From Nemertoderma westbladi (Eukaryota > Xenacoelomorpha > Nemertodermatida > Nemertodermatidae): a stretch of DNA of 64,000 nucleotides. This document shows positions 42,181 through 53,517 of this stretch, piece after piece. The stretch spans positions 62,001 to 126,000 of the forward strand of contig JAUCBJ010001088.1 of assembly GCA_032718475.1 (NCBI GenBank), given 5' to 3'. A program made the position numbers and the translations under genes. Every line of letters begins with the position of its first letter. Within the stretch, counting starts at the first letter, position 1. The notes below the pieces were generated by a model. The model made no database searches. It saw only the letters and a program-made list of their open reading frames with translations, and was not told the DNA's origin.

Positions 42181-42727
42181 GGACTGGGGGGGTGGAAGGG
42201 GGGGGGGGGGGGGGGGGGGGGGTTGAATCCACCCTTCCCTCAAGTTTATCTAGTGATCTGCGCAGAAGCACTGATCGCAGTGAGCCGAAATTTCCTGAGT
42301 TATCCTAAAATTTATCTCTGAATCTCACGAAAAAAACGATAACTTCATAGCTCTATTAGTTGTCGAGTGTAAAAAACACATGTCAGCACTTTTCAAGCTA
42401 AAATTGGCAACTTTTGAAAGGATTGATGTTGTCAGCCAGGTTCCCGTTTATAAAGGTTTTTTGGTATACCGAATCGAACAATTGTGTCCATTTAAAACAT
42501 CAAAACTTCCCTGAATACATTTTTTGGGGGTCCCACAAAAGTGGGTGCAACACGAAAGTTTCAAATTTTTACTTTCAGTAGTACACATTTCCAAAGGTCA
42601 ATTTTCTGTGTACAAAGGTTTTCGAGGTCGCTGAATCGATTTAGACCGATAGATAGATGTCACAGACAAGTGGGATGGTATTTTTTGGGGGGTCATAGAG
42701 AACAGTTACCAATACAAACAACAGGTG
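42181..42727. repeat. G25 tract and a diverged tandem duplication
   Basis: An uninterrupted run of 25 G at 42198-42222 is followed by two diverged copies of a block of about 190 bp. Copy one has AAAGGTTTTTTGGTATACCGAATCG, copy two AAAGGTTTTCGAGGTCGCTGAATCG, and each ends in ATTTTTTGGGGG(T/G)C. No gene. Confidence 0.55.
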
Positions 42728-42777
42728 GAGACAACAGGTAAATTTATGTATGAACTCTATTAAAAAAAACTACAGTG
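42728..42777 (+). pseudogene. Short LINE fragment matching 52843-52880
   Basis: AGGTAAATTTATGTATGAACTCTATTAAAA... is nearly identical to AGGTAAATATATGTATGAAC at 52848 and its continuation, within the LINE remnant at 51995-53110. The same LINE family is therefore present at both places. Confidence 0.6.
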
Positions 42778-42780
42778 TTA

Positions 42781-43577
42781 ACGGATCCAGGTCGTCCCGT
42801 CCGCTATCACTTCGTCCCATCCAAATTACCACTCAATATATGAGTGCCAATATGACTCCCATTAAAGAGCCACTCCAATACTAGTAACACGTGGTACCAA
42901 AAAAACAATTTAGCGATACCCATACTGGCTGTTAACCCACAGGGTGTACTGTGGGGATCGCATTATTATTATTATAAGGTGCTAACATTATTGCCTTGCC
43001 AATTACTCATCCTTAGAGGTTCCAACAGCGGAGAGCCAATGACAAGCCACAAACCAAAAATAGCTGACACATATCTGATATAATCCTATGTGGCTACTGT
43101 ACTAACCTCAGATGCACACCTCAGCATATCAAGGTGCAGTACACATTTACGTCTGATAGTGTTGTATCGGTAGGTAGCCAGCAGACATTCAATACGGACC
43201 GAACTCAAATATTTATTACCAGTCAGCTAGTCATCAAGCTCGCGTTAAACCTACAAGGACGAGTAACCAGCACCACTACAGTTGCGTTGTGCAGTTACTA
43301 ACGGCTATTATTACAATTAATCACCTACAAACTATTATCTGCTCCTTTTCTTATAACTCTGGTTACCTCCGCATACCTCAAAGCAGCAAAGCACCAACCT
43401 CAAGTGTGTCTCGGAGGCCCGTTTCGGACTGCACCCCGATCCGGGCACAATAGGTTTTTTGGTACCACGTGTTACTATTATTGGAGTGGCTCTTTAATGG
43501 GAGTCATATTGGCACTCATATATTGAGTGGTAATTTGGATGGGACGAAGTGATGCGGACGGGACGACCTGGATCCGT
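42781..43577. mobile_element. Foldback-like element with about 125-bp TIRs, 0.8 kb
   Basis: The left arm starts ACGGATCCAGGTCGTCCCGT at 42781 and continues through CACTTCGTCCCATCCAAATT, ACCACTCAATATATGAGTGC and CACGTGGTACCAAAAAA. The right arm (about 43450-43577) is its inverted copy, nearly identical. TTA lies on both sides (42778-42780, 43578-43580), a possible 3-bp duplication as used by PIF/Harbinger elements. The 540-bp interior encodes nothing recognisable. It inserted directly after a LINE fragment. Confidence 0.8.
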
Positions 43578-44406
43578 TTATTCACGCATACATGTCACAC
43601 GCACACACTTGCACACGGAGAAGTGATTTATATATTACTATGAGTTGTGTCAATGCTCGAGTTCGAGTATGATTGTCCGTCACTATCGAGCTGTCCTCGT
43701 ACTCGTCTAATCGTTTAATATCAGTCGTTCAGTGGGTGGCCGGCCAGTCCAATGAAACTGAACATTGCTGTCGATTTATTTATCTCTCAACTGTTTTGCT
43801 GTCGTCAAATCTCCTGTCTGATTTGTGAATCTTATTGGTATTGTAGATTTCGTCAATGTACTATAATTGTTACTCTAACTCCCTACAAGTTAGATATTTC
43901 TGACATGTGTAATAATTTTACAGCTATAACTGTCCCTCTTACTAAGTTACCTATTTTTAATCAATTACATATAACCTAATTTAGTAATTACGTTACTTAC
44001 CAAATAAAGTTACTTTTTATGTACTTTATACTTTATTTAATTATAATATCGTACATACATGATATTATAACTGTTCCAATTTTTACTTTTCTTTCAGTTT
44101 TAACATATATATGTTTTCCTATGTAGACCTCGCTACTGTATTTCGGTTTCTTACCTGCCTACAGTATGATATGTAGTCTCACAACAGTCTCGTATTTTCT
44201 ACTGTACATAATTTTCTTTATTTATTTATTATATTTTTTTTTTATTATGTTTTGTACAGGGTGTTGTGCCCATTATATTTGAATATAACAGGGTGGAATC
44301 TACGAGAATTTATTTTTCTTACTCTCGCAAATGCAACTCCCGCCCTCCCAGACCTACACTTCTAGGTCTCGAGATTGAGGGTGTTTCCTTACTGGGCAGT
44401 TACTTA
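43578..44406. other. Gene-free stretch, possible 3' flank or LTR of the BEL/Pao copy
   Basis: No coding frame is supported. A 3' LTR of the minus-strand BEL/Pao element would be expected here, but without a second copy to compare it cannot be delimited. TTACTGGGC-AGTTACTTAC repeats lie at 44390-44425. Confidence 0.35.
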
Positions 44407-44811
44407 CTAACAGTTACTTACTGGGCGTCTGTAAGTTTTCTTGCTATCACCACCCAGGGTGACCTCAACCGTTCTGACTTTGCCGTCGGTCCCGGGATGG
44501 CATTTAACTATGCGTGCCATCTGCCTTACCAAGGTAACTAATACCAGATCGCCTGGCTGAAGGTTTCGCTGTTGTTTACCCCACTTCTGTCGCTTGTGGA
44601 GTGTTGGGATGTATTCATCTGTCCACTGCTTCCTATACTCGTCAGACAATACCTGTACTATTCGCCATGACTGTTTAGAGTACAGGTCGGATTTGTCCCA
44701 CGAACCCCGGTTCATTAACTGGGCTGGTCTTCTTAGTAATAAGTGAGAAGGTGTTAGTATCTCTAACGATGTTGGATCATCTTGAAGAGGGCACATGGGC
44801 CTACTATTCAT
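44407..44811 (-). pseudogene. BEL/Pao integrase C-terminal region (DUF5641)
   Basis: 135 codons. MNSRPMCPLQDDPTSLEILT and SHLLLRRP correspond to the NSRPL-PLSDDP-LTPNHLL motif after the Pao integrase. W-IVQ-L-D-YRKQWTDEYIPTLHKR, KWGKQQRNLQPGDLVLV and a DGKVRTVEVTL...RRPVS ending follow. It is open as it stands but cut off from the integrase core by a TGA before MNSRP. Confidence 0.8.
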
Positions 44812-45686
44812 GGCTCATTGTGCTTCTGCTAGGACTGTTCTTAGGACATCTTCGGTGACTATATGTTTCCTAAGTAGTGCAGTCATGAGTCTCTTTGTAA
44901 TACCAATAAGTCTTTCAACAAACCCTAGGATGTGAGTCGCATATGGTGTTCTCTTCTCCCACACAATGCCATCACTTCTCACGGCATTCATGACTTCCTT
45001 TGATTGGAAGGTACATCCTGCCTCTCGAAGCTGTTTTTCTGCCCCAATGAAATTTGTGCCATTATCTGATTACAGCTTCTTTATAGAACCTTGATGGTTG
45101 ATTAATCTGCGGAGTGCATTTATGAATGCGCTCGCAGATGCATCTACCGCTAGTTCTAACGCTATTGCTCGCGTGGCAATATTATGCCATAGCGGTTCTC
45201 ATGGTGGCGTTTGACTTTTATGGTGAGTGGGCCGAACATGTCAGTACCGGTGTATGAGAATGGTGGTTCATACCCTAGGGTTCTTTCCTTGGGTAGGGAT
45301 GCCATCAATTGGCTTTCCCTCTTCCTCTTTTGCTTGCGGCATGTTTGGCAGGTCCCCACCATAGATTTTATTTTCTTGCGTACGGCTGGTATCCAGAATG
45401 TACGACGCACCGATGTTAATGTCATATCAGTGCCGCCATGTAATGTCTGTGCTTGACAATCATTTATTATTTGGGTTACAATAGTCGATTTTCTCGGTAG
45501 TATTATTGGTTTCGATGGTACTAGTATACTTGAGGCATGTTGTACCCGTGAGTCCATCACTATTAATCCAGAGTCAGTGAGTTTGGGTCTCAGAGTTCTT
45601 ATGGAGCTCTCCGGCTGTACAGATTTCCCAGCTCTCAACCGTTTTATCTCCTCTGTGTATTTCTCTCGGTAGGACAATAGTGCCAA
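44812..45686 (-). pseudogene. BEL/Pao integrase, frameshifted
   Basis: From 45686 the frame has the H2C2 zinc finger (TLHGGTDMTLTSVRRTFWIP, then TCQTCRKQK) and YTGTDMFGPLTIKVKRH with the first catalytic Asp. It then loses frame near 45190. In other frames SDNGTNFIGAEKQLREAGC (second Asp) and a GFVERLIG-like segment (catalytic Glu) follow. All three catalytic residues are still readable, but stops and shifts make the gene inactive. Confidence 0.75.
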
Positions 45687-46770
45687 TTGTCTAAGTTTGT
45701 GCCATCAGCTTGTGCCATTGCCGCCATCAGCTCTAACCTAGGTATTGTTGGCTTCTTGAGAGGGGCTGATCTCGCTTTACTGAATACAAGGCGAGGTAGC
45801 AGAGAACCTTCTCCTTTCTGTACTATGTATAACGCTGCACCATACCTTTTAGTAGATGCATCAGTGAATACATGGAGATCTAAGTTAGAGGCATCTCCAT
45901 TTTCAAAGTATGCCCATGGTATACTGAGTTTCGGTATTGCTGCCAAACTCTCCAGCCAAACACACCATTGTTTACTTATTGTGTCTGGAAGGACTTGGTC
46001 CCATGGGCACTTAAGGAGGTAAACATCCCTTAGGATTTGTTTGCCAACTACTATAACTGGTGCCACCAGACCCAGCGGGTCATACATTTTAGCTATGTTT
46101 GACAGCTCATAAACAAAACGGACCGTTTTGTGTGTTTGAATATATATTCTAATGCATCAGTCTCCCTGTTCCATGTGATGCCTAGGACTCGAGAATCAGC
46201 TTCCCGCTTTCGTTCTGTGAGTATGCTGTCTACACCGGTTGGCATCACACTGTTGTTTCGGCATAGTTGTTTTATGTCACTGCGTTCTAATTGGGGTTCA
46301 GATGATATGTATTGTGTATCCCCTGGTATCTCATTTTGGTTATTTTGTGGCCCAAATTGGGACGTTTTTTCTTTGGATTCCATAATATCGACAAACTCCT
46401 TGGAATTAGATTTGAACTTTTTAAGACGGAACCCTCCCCCCATTAGAATCTCTACGACTTGTGTCGCCGTTTTAACCATATCTGCCAAGGAGTTGCTTGA
46501 TACTAGTCCATCATCAACATAGAACCCCTTATGGATCATATCTATGACACTGGTGTCATAGATACCTCCCTTCCCTTCTGTGGATTGCCTAAGGCATTTT
46601 GTTGCCACATAGGGGGAGTCCTTTGTGCCGAAGATTTGGATAGTCATCTTGTACTTATCAGGTTCAATTGGTTTATCACCATCATAATATAGGAACCTGA
46701 GGCTCTCACTATCCTCGATGTACACGTTCACTTGATGGAACATTGCCTCGATGTCACATGAGAATGCCAA
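45644..46770 (-). pseudogene. BEL/Pao reverse transcriptase and RNase H start
   Basis: 46093-46770 carries AFSCDIEAMFHQVNV (motif A), FGTKDSPYVATKCL and GFYVDDGLVSSNS (YVDD catalytic box). After a one-step frame change, 45644-46087 has MYDPLGLVAPV-like and the RNase H start HVFTDASTKRYGAALY, then PTIPRLELMAAMAQ. Here the text jumps to sequence normally about 150-200 residues further on, so most of RNase H is deleted. Sequence up to about 47050 shows further upstream reverse transcriptase with stops. Confidence 0.8.
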
Positions 46771-47050
46771 GGTTCCTTGTCGAAACCTGATTAGTACTTC
46801 AACACCGGTGTCTTAAATATTAGGGCCCTCTAAGAGGTAATCGTTCAATGACTTGCCCCTGTATTTAGCTGCTGCGTCATTTACTATGCACATTTTATTA
46901 CCCTTCTTTATGTCCACTGCCACATGTAAAGGTGTAGATACTATGTACGGGTGGAGTCTGGTACTCTTTGGTGCAGTTTAACTGCCCAGCCTTTGTCCAG
47001 GTATTTATTAATTGATTTCTGAACAAAGGCCCCTCTTTCGTTCCATGGCT

Positions 47051-47360
47051 TTAACTTTAATAACTAACATAATAATAATCATACTGATTTGTAAAAACTG
47101 ATTCGTAGATTGTAGTGAATGTCTAATACTGGTCTATATGTTGAGGTTTATGTTCACATTCATGTAAAATATATGTTTAATATAATCTCTTTACTTCGTA
47201 TCTCTTTCACTATTCAAAATATAATTATAGGCGGGGGATTATTATATATTTACCTAGAAATGTTAAGCATTACAGGCCGGACAAATCATTACAGGCCGGA
47301 CAAATCATTACAGGGCGGACTCGTTTTAAATGCCAAATATATTTTTTCAACTGCGCAAAA
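47051..47360. other. Intergenic, with a short CATTACAGGCCGGACAAAT triplicate
   Basis: Three copies of ATTACAGGCCGGACAAATC (about 18-19 bp apart) at 47268-47325. No gene upstream of the frame at 47361 is certain. Confidence 0.4.
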
Positions 47361-47684
47361 GTGTTTAACCATGATCCCCATGAAATTCCTGACATCAAGA
47401 GCTTTCAGAAAATATATGGGTTTACTATATTCTGGAGAAAAATTTTTTTGGAAAAATTTACACCCGTTTTGGCCTATTTTGGTGAGATGGGCCAGTCAGC
47501 GAAAACAATTTACAGAAGGAATAATCCTCGTGTTTACAATCGTAAAAAGGAGGTTCAACGCAAAAGGCGGCAGACAATAAGAGATAAACAAAAGATTAAA
47601 GTTGGCACGGATCCTAACTTTGCCCTTCTACAGAGACAGAAAAGAAATAGCGAACAAAAACGTTGGCGTGAAAAGAAAAATTAG
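47361..47684 (+). CDS. Possible basic protein or terminal exon, unrecognised
   Basis: An open frame of about 107 codons (extendable upstream to about 47310) ends in a very basic tail (KKEVQRKRRQTIRDKQKIK, SEQKRWREKKN). The first half is aromatic-rich (KIYGFTIFWRKIFLEKF). No AATAAA is close behind and no clear splice site was identified. It could be an exon, an element-encoded DNA-binding tail or chance. I do not recognise it. Confidence 0.25.
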   Translation: MFNHDPHEIPDIKSFQKIYGFTIFWRKIFLEKFTPVLAYFGEMGQSAKTIYRRNNPRVYNRKKEVQRKRRQTIRDKQKIKVGTDPNFALLQRQKRNSEQKRWREKKN

Positions 47685-48014
47685 TTTATTTTAATTTAAA
47701 ACATTAGGGGAAATAAGCTGAGCAAGTTATAGCGGCGGTGTTTTCTAATCAAAACGTATTTTCACTTTCAGTTAATTTGCTCTGGAGATCACCCTTTTCA
47801 CTTACGGTCAATTTGTACCACTATCCGGAAAGATCACCCATCCATGGTGGCATTCCCCGTTAATGATAATGAGTCTTGAGCATTCTTGGAATTAATCAAA
47901 TTGGATGTGTTTATTTAACAACAAATGATGATATTATCCAATCAGAACACAGGGAATTGAAGAGTTTGGAATTATTTACTGGCTTCTCGATCGGAGCAAA
48001 GACCAAACTCGACA
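47685..48014. other. Gene-free stretch
   Basis: No gene seen. GATCACCC(A/T)TCCATGG-like words near 47838 resemble the 63-bp satellite unit (GATCACCCATGGTGG) and may be a decayed flank of that satellite. Confidence 0.35.
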
Positions 48015-48155
48015 CTATATTGTAGAGTTTGGAAAAGGAATCCAAACACTACACCAGGAAAAGTAGAGTTTGGGAAAGTAATCCAAACACTACACCAGGA
48101 AAAGTAGAGTTTGGGAAAGGAATCCAAACACTACACCAGGAAAAGTAGAGTTTGA
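48015..48155. repeat. 41-bp minisatellite, short array (about 3 copies)
   Basis: Unit ACTACACCAGGAAAAGTAGA-GTTTGGGAAAGGAATCCAAAC, 41 bp. The same unit forms a longer array at 59600-60085. Confidence 0.9.
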
Positions 48156-48529
48156 CTGCAATTTGACGTTTTTTGCCCATAATTTCTTAGCTTTTGAATA
48201 TCTTTATGTTTTATTGTCAGATTTGCAATCTGTGGAAAAATGCAATCAAAATATGATATATACTTTTACCAGTTTGAAAAAAAATATATTTTGACAGCTA
48301 CGATTTTTTTTTTTTTTCACTTTCTTCGGCTGAGACCTGCACTGTACGTAACTGATAATATAAAAGGCCAAAGTCGACAGGCAAAATTGGTTTAACCAAG
48401 TCGTGAAATGACCTCTATATCTACTGTATAACATACCATATTACAATATAAATAACATTTTACAGATGAATCAATAGTTAAGACCAGGCCTAGCCATGCA
48501 TTCGAAAAAAAAAAATATATAATATTATT
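48156..48529. other. Gene-free stretch between two tandem arrays
   Basis: AT-rich, with T16- and A10-type homopolymers at 48306 and 48507. No gene seen. Confidence 0.5.
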
Positions 48530-51045
48530 TTCTTCCACTCTGTGTCATTAAGGAATGCCTGATTACCACCATGGGTGATCTTCCACAGTAAACCCTTCCA
48601 CTGTGTTTCCTAAAGGAATGCCTGTTCACCACTATGGGTGATCTTCCACAGTAAACCCTTCCACTTTGTTTCCTAAAGGAATGCCTGTTCACCACTGTGG
48701 GTGATCTTCCACAGTAAACCCTTCCACTCTGTTTCCTAAAGGAATGCCTGTTCACCACCATGGGTTATCTTTCACAGAAAACCCTTCCACTCTGTTTCCT
48801 AAAGGAATGCCTGTTCACCACTGTGGGTGATCTTCCACAGTAAACCCTTCCACTCTGTTTCCTAAAGGAATGCCTGTTCACCACAATGGGTTATCTTTCA
48901 CAGAAAACCCTTCCATTCTGTTTCCTAAAGGAATGCCTGTTTACCACCATGGGTGATCTTCCACAGTAAACCCTTCCACTCTGTTTCCTAAAGGAATGCC
49001 TGTTCACCACCATGGGTTATCTTTCACAGAAAACCCTTCCACTCTGTTTCCTAAAGGAATGCCTGTTCACCACTGTGGGTGATCTTCCACAGTAAACCCT
49101 TCCACTCTGTTTCCTAAAGGAATGCCTGTTCACCACAATGGGTTATCTTTCACAGAAAACCCTTCCACTTTTTTTCCTAAAGGAATGCCTGTTCACCACC
49201 ATGGGTGATCTTCCACAGTAAACCCTTCCACTGTGTTTCCTAAAGGAATGCCTGTTCACCATCATGGGTGATCTTCCACAGAAAACCCATCCATTCTGTT
49301 TCCTAAAGGAATGCCTGTTCAACCGTGGGTGATCTTCCACAGTAAACCCTTCCACTGTGTTTCCTAAAGGAATGCCTGTTCACCACTATGGGTTATCTTT
49401 CATAGAAAACCCTTCCATTCTGTTTCCTAAAGGAATGCCTGTTCACCACCATTGGTGATCTTTCCACAGTAACCCTTCCACTCTGTTTCCTAAAGGAATG
49501 CCTGTTCACCACCATGGGTTATCTTTCACAGAAAACCCTTCCACTCTGTTTCCTAAAGGAATGCATGTTCACCACTGTGGGTGATCTTCCACAGTAAACC
49601 CTTCCACTCTGTTTCCTAAAGGAATGCCTGTTCACCACAATGGGTTATCTTCCACAGAATACCCTTCCACTTTTTTTCCTAAAGGAATGCCTGTTCACCA
49701 CCATGGGTGATCTTCCACAGTAAACCCTTCCACTGTGTTTCCTAAAGGAATGCCTGTTCACCATCATGGGTGATCTTCCACAGAAAACCCTTCCATTCTG
49801 TTTCCTAAAGGAATGCCTGTTCAACCGTGGGTGATCTTCCACAGTAAACCCTTCCACTGTGTTTCCTAAAGGAATGCCTGTTCACCACTATGGGTTATCT
49901 TTCATAGAAAACCCTTCCATTCTGTTTCCTAAAGGAATGCCTGTTCACCACCATTGGTGATCTTTCCACAGTAACCCTTCCACTCTGTTTCCTAAAGTAA
50001 TGCCTGTTCACCAACATGGGTTATCTTTCACAGAAAACCCTTCCATTCTGTTTCCTAAAGGAATGCCTGTTCACCACCGTGGGTGATCTTCCACAGTAAA
50101 CCCTTCCATTCTGTTTTCTAAAGGAATGCCTGTTCACCACCGTGGGTGATCTTCCACAGTAAACCCTTCCACTGTGTTTCCTAAAGGAATGCCTGTTCAC
50201 CACCATGGGTTATCTTTCACAGAAAATCTTTCCACTCTGTTTCCTAAAGGAATGCCTGTTTAACACCATGGGTGATCTTCCACAGTAAACCCTTCCACTC
50301 TGTTTCCTAAAGGGATGCCTGTTCACCACTGTGGGTGATCTTCCACAGAAAATCTTTCTACTGTGTTTCCTAAAGGAATGCCTGTTCACCATCAATTGGT
50401 GATCTTCCACAGTAAACCTTTCCACTCTGTTTCCTAAAGCAATGCCTGTTCACCATCATGGGTGATCTTCCACAGAAAACCCTTCCATTCTGTTTCCTAA
50501 AGGAATGCCTGTTCACCACCGTGGGTGATCTTCCACAGTAAACCCTTTCACTGTGTTTCCTAAAGGAATGCCTGTTCACCACCATGGGTTATCTTTCATA
50601 GAAAACCCTTCCATTCTGTTTCCTAAAGGAATGCCTGTTCACCACCATTGTTGATCTTTCCACAGTAACCCTGCCACTCTGTTTCCTAAAGGAATGCCTG
50701 TTCACCATCATGGGTTATCTTTCACAGAAAACCCTTCCATTCTGTTTCCTAAAGGAATGCCTGTTCACCACCGTGGGTGATCTTCCACAGTAAACCCTTC
50801 CATTCTGTTTCCTAAAGGAATGCCTGTCCACCACTGTGGGTGATCTTCCACAGTAAACCCTTCCACTCTGTTTCCTAAAGGAATGCCTGTTCACCACCAT
50901 GGGTTATCTTTCACAGAAAACCCTTCCACTCTGTTTCCTAAAGGAATGCCTGTTCACCACTGTGGGTGATCTTCCACAGTAAACCCTTCCACTCTGTTTC
51001 CTAAAGGAATGCCTGTTCACCACAATGGCTTATCTTTCACAGAAA
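48530..51045. repeat. 63-bp minisatellite, about 40 copies, with higher-order repeats
   Basis: The unit contains CTGTTTCCTAAAGGAATGCC, TGTTCACCACCATGGGTGAT and CTTCCACAGTAAACCCTTCCACT, 63 bp or 21 codons. Two main variants differ at GGGTGATCTTCCACAGTAAA versus GGGTTATCTTTCACAGAAAA. A block of eight units is duplicated with a 502-bp shift (49143-49355 matches 49645-49857 almost exactly). Minus-strand frames stay open as a 21-residue repeat (VVNRHSFRKQSGRVYCGRSP), but they are broken by 1-2 bp indels in several units and have no start or signal peptide, so I treat them as a by-product of the period. Confidence 0.95.
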
Positions 51046-51994
51046 ACCTTTTTCCTATCACATTTTTAGGATTTTGACCTATCACAGATCTACTGAACTG
51101 AATTTCCTATATGTATGCTCATTCTCTGTGGTGGGTGGAAGCCTTTGTAAATAAGGTTATTCTTATCAGTTTTTCAGTGTTGTTGGTGATTCTAAGCCAG
51201 GAAGAACGGCTTTAGAGTATTTTGTGCTTTTCTGCTTTAGCCTTACACTAGTAGGCTTAATTATAAGGACATATATCCGTTATCTGATTGTCTTAACTCA
51301 AAACAAACTGGTTAATTGGCCCATACTGTGCAACTTAACTTAACATTACTGCTTTGCTGTCGGTTATTCATTATATTTGTGGATGAATTATTATATTTGG
51401 AATAACGAGAAATAACCCCGAAACCCAATATTCTTGATATACCGAAGGTAAGAGAGAAAGGTTACAGATAAACGATTGTGACTTATGTTAAAGTGGTTTG
51501 AAGTGAATCTAATGTTATTTGATAGACCCTACATGATTCGGTCCGTGTTCCTTTTATATGTGACTAAAATCAGTGAAGATCGGCAGATCAGTGTGCAGTA
51601 TTGTGCGGCATTGTGTATGAGTGAGACTGATAACGAAGCATTTCCTAAAGAATGCGCCATATATGTGAATTGTAACTAAGCCATATCGTTGTGAGTAGTT
51701 TAAGTCATAACTCTGTTTATATGGATAGAGCGCCACGTCCTAAAGGAACTGTTAATATTCCCCGAAGGTGAATAATATTGTCAGAGATTATATAATACTG
51801 TCAGTCGAATAATACATTAGGCTTACATAGCAATAAGATTAAGCCGTCGAAGTCAATCTCCCGGGTATATCCAACGGGTGAATGATCGCGCACAGATTGG
51901 TTTCAACTAGTGTAGTGAATCAAATACTTGTCAGAGGCTAAAGCGATTTATTATCTAGAAGACATCCTAATTTGGCGGGTTAAACTGCCAAAGG
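51046..51994. other. Gene-free stretch after the satellite
   Basis: No coding frame with recognisable content. The sequence is of ordinary complexity and might be unique host DNA. Confidence 0.4.
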
Positions 51995-53110
51995 TCTGAA
52001 AGCGCGAACAAACAATCTTCCTGCACAGTATACATCGACCTAACAAAAGATTTTGATACATTAAATTTATCAATATTATTAAAGAAACTCGAAGCCTATG
52101 GGATAAGAGTTTAAGTGGCACTTAAACTTTAGATAGCTTTCTTACTTCCACAAATCATTTTGTACAATTAGGTCAAATTATATCCTCACTGTGGGGTTAC
52201 TCAAGGTTCTATTATCTCACGAACTTTATTTTTACTCTATATCAACGACCTCCCTAACTCTACCTAACTATTCACTACTTTGTTCGCTGATGATACCACA
52301 CCCTTCTACTTTCTGATAAACTTGCACCTAACCTTATCTCGGAATTTAATCTAGAACTTACTAAGATATCTAACTGGCTAACTGATAACAGTCTAACATT
52401 AAACCTAACCAAGACAGAAGCTACATTCTTCTCTAACACACATAATGTGTGTGACCTTCCTAACCTATACATAAACTCTAAAGCTATAAAATATACCGAT
52501 AGCAGCAAAATACTTGGAGTTTAGAGACAAAAATTTATCGTGGAAAACTCATACCAACTACGTTCTTAAAAAAATATCAAAATCTGCAGGTATATTTTAT
52601 AAACTTAGATATTTTATCTTTCCTTCACATATTCTACGGCAACTGTACTACTCACTAGCTCATCCTTATCTACAGTGCGGCATCACTCTCTGGGGCGGGA
52701 CCTACTCTACTACTCTCCATCCAATCCGTGTTAAGATCAACAAAATTATCCGATGCATTACCTATAATCACAACCAATCGTCCTCCGCTCCAATATACAA
52801 ATCATTACGTATTCTTCCACTCCATTTACTTTATAAACACCAGATAGGTAAATATATGTATGAACTCTATTAAAAAAACTACAGATCTTACCCCAGAAAT
52901 AAGAAACTTTTTCACCTTATACTCGACCGTTCATAACCACGCAACCCGGTTGGTAGCCAGAGCCAACTACAGGGTTCCTTTGGTTAGACTGAACACCAGC
53001 CAGCACTCCCTGAGTTTTCAAGGCCCATCCATCTGGAATTCAATTCCAACTTCTTTCAAAAAAAAAAACTAAAATAACTTTCTCTAAACATTTAGAAGCT
53101 CATCTATTTA
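51995..53110 (+). pseudogene. Decayed LINE: reverse transcriptase and C-terminus
   Basis: Broken frames in order: TVYIDLTKDFDTLNLSILLK (motif A), GVTQGSII (QG motif near 52195), LYINDLPNS, LFADDT (near 52280), then LNLTKTEATFFSN-like and SWKTHTNYVLKKISKSAGIF, LRQLYYSLAHPYLQCGITLW (near 52620-52690), a stop at about 52871, and NHATRLVARANYRVPLV and FQGPSIWNSIPTSFKKK to 53070. It is the CR1/Rex1/L2-like type. At least four lesions. The same family supplies 42728-42777 and probably 40830-42180. Confidence 0.75.
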
Positions 53111-53380
53111 ATTCAAATTGGCGACGACTTTGACACGTTAAACTTCTTTTACGAAAATAAAGTATTTTCATTCTTAAATTGTTACTCTTCCCCTCAAATT
53201 TACACCAAAATCGGGAGAAAAAGGAGTAACCAATAGCATTGCATTGATTTTACTTTTTTCCCGGTGGAAAAAGTAAAGTTAAATAAAATATTTTTTTTCT
53301 TATATCGTATTCTTATTTTTAACTATTGTTATTTGTCGTTTAATAAAATATATTTTACTTAAATAATAATTAGTTTTTAG

Positions 53381-53517
53381 TTAAATACCCCATGGGTTTC
53401 CGACCTTACGTTGACCCAACTAATTACGAGGACCCTGGACTCGCCGTTAAATAATTCGCTGCTGAATTCGACGCTGCCAAGAATATTGTAGTTGAATGTA
53501 CTGTACAATCGGTGCAG
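53381..53517 (+). pseudogene. Relic exon like the Eph receptor juxtamembrane exon
   Basis: After an acceptor TTTTTAG the frame reads PYVDPTNYEDPGLAVK, TAA (53452-53454), FAAEFDAAKNIVVE and ends CAG|GTGAAT. Eph receptor tyrosine kinases have (T)YVDP-TYEDP-AV-EFA-E-DA just before the kinase domain. Matching residues, both juxtamembrane tyrosines and the placing of splice-like ends support an Eph-type exon. The stop replaces a codon expected to be Glu (one base change). No kinase exon is found nearby, so this is most likely a stranded or decayed exon. Confidence 0.55.

Larger units (their letters stand above)
44407..47050 (-). mobile_element. Second BEL/Pao retrotransposon, decayed, pol region only
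   Basis: Minus-strand pieces in the correct order: reverse transcriptase (46093-47050), RNase H start (45644-46087), integrase zinc finger and core (44812-45686) and the C-terminal DUF5641 region (44407-44811). Gag and protease are absent. RNase H is internally deleted, and the integrase is broken by a frameshift and stops. This copy retains what the copy at 2722-7430 has lost, and vice versa. Confidence 0.85.

Noticed and set aside
48525-50900. Repeated 21-residue open frames (VVNRHSFRKQSGRVYCGRSP) on the minus strand
   Set aside because: By-product of a 63-bp period. Single-base indels break the frames often, and no start context or signal peptide is present. It is kept as a satellite, although a coding origin cannot be fully excluded.
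48530-51045. CRISPR array
   Set aside because: Repeats are contiguous with no unique spacers, and the host is an animal.
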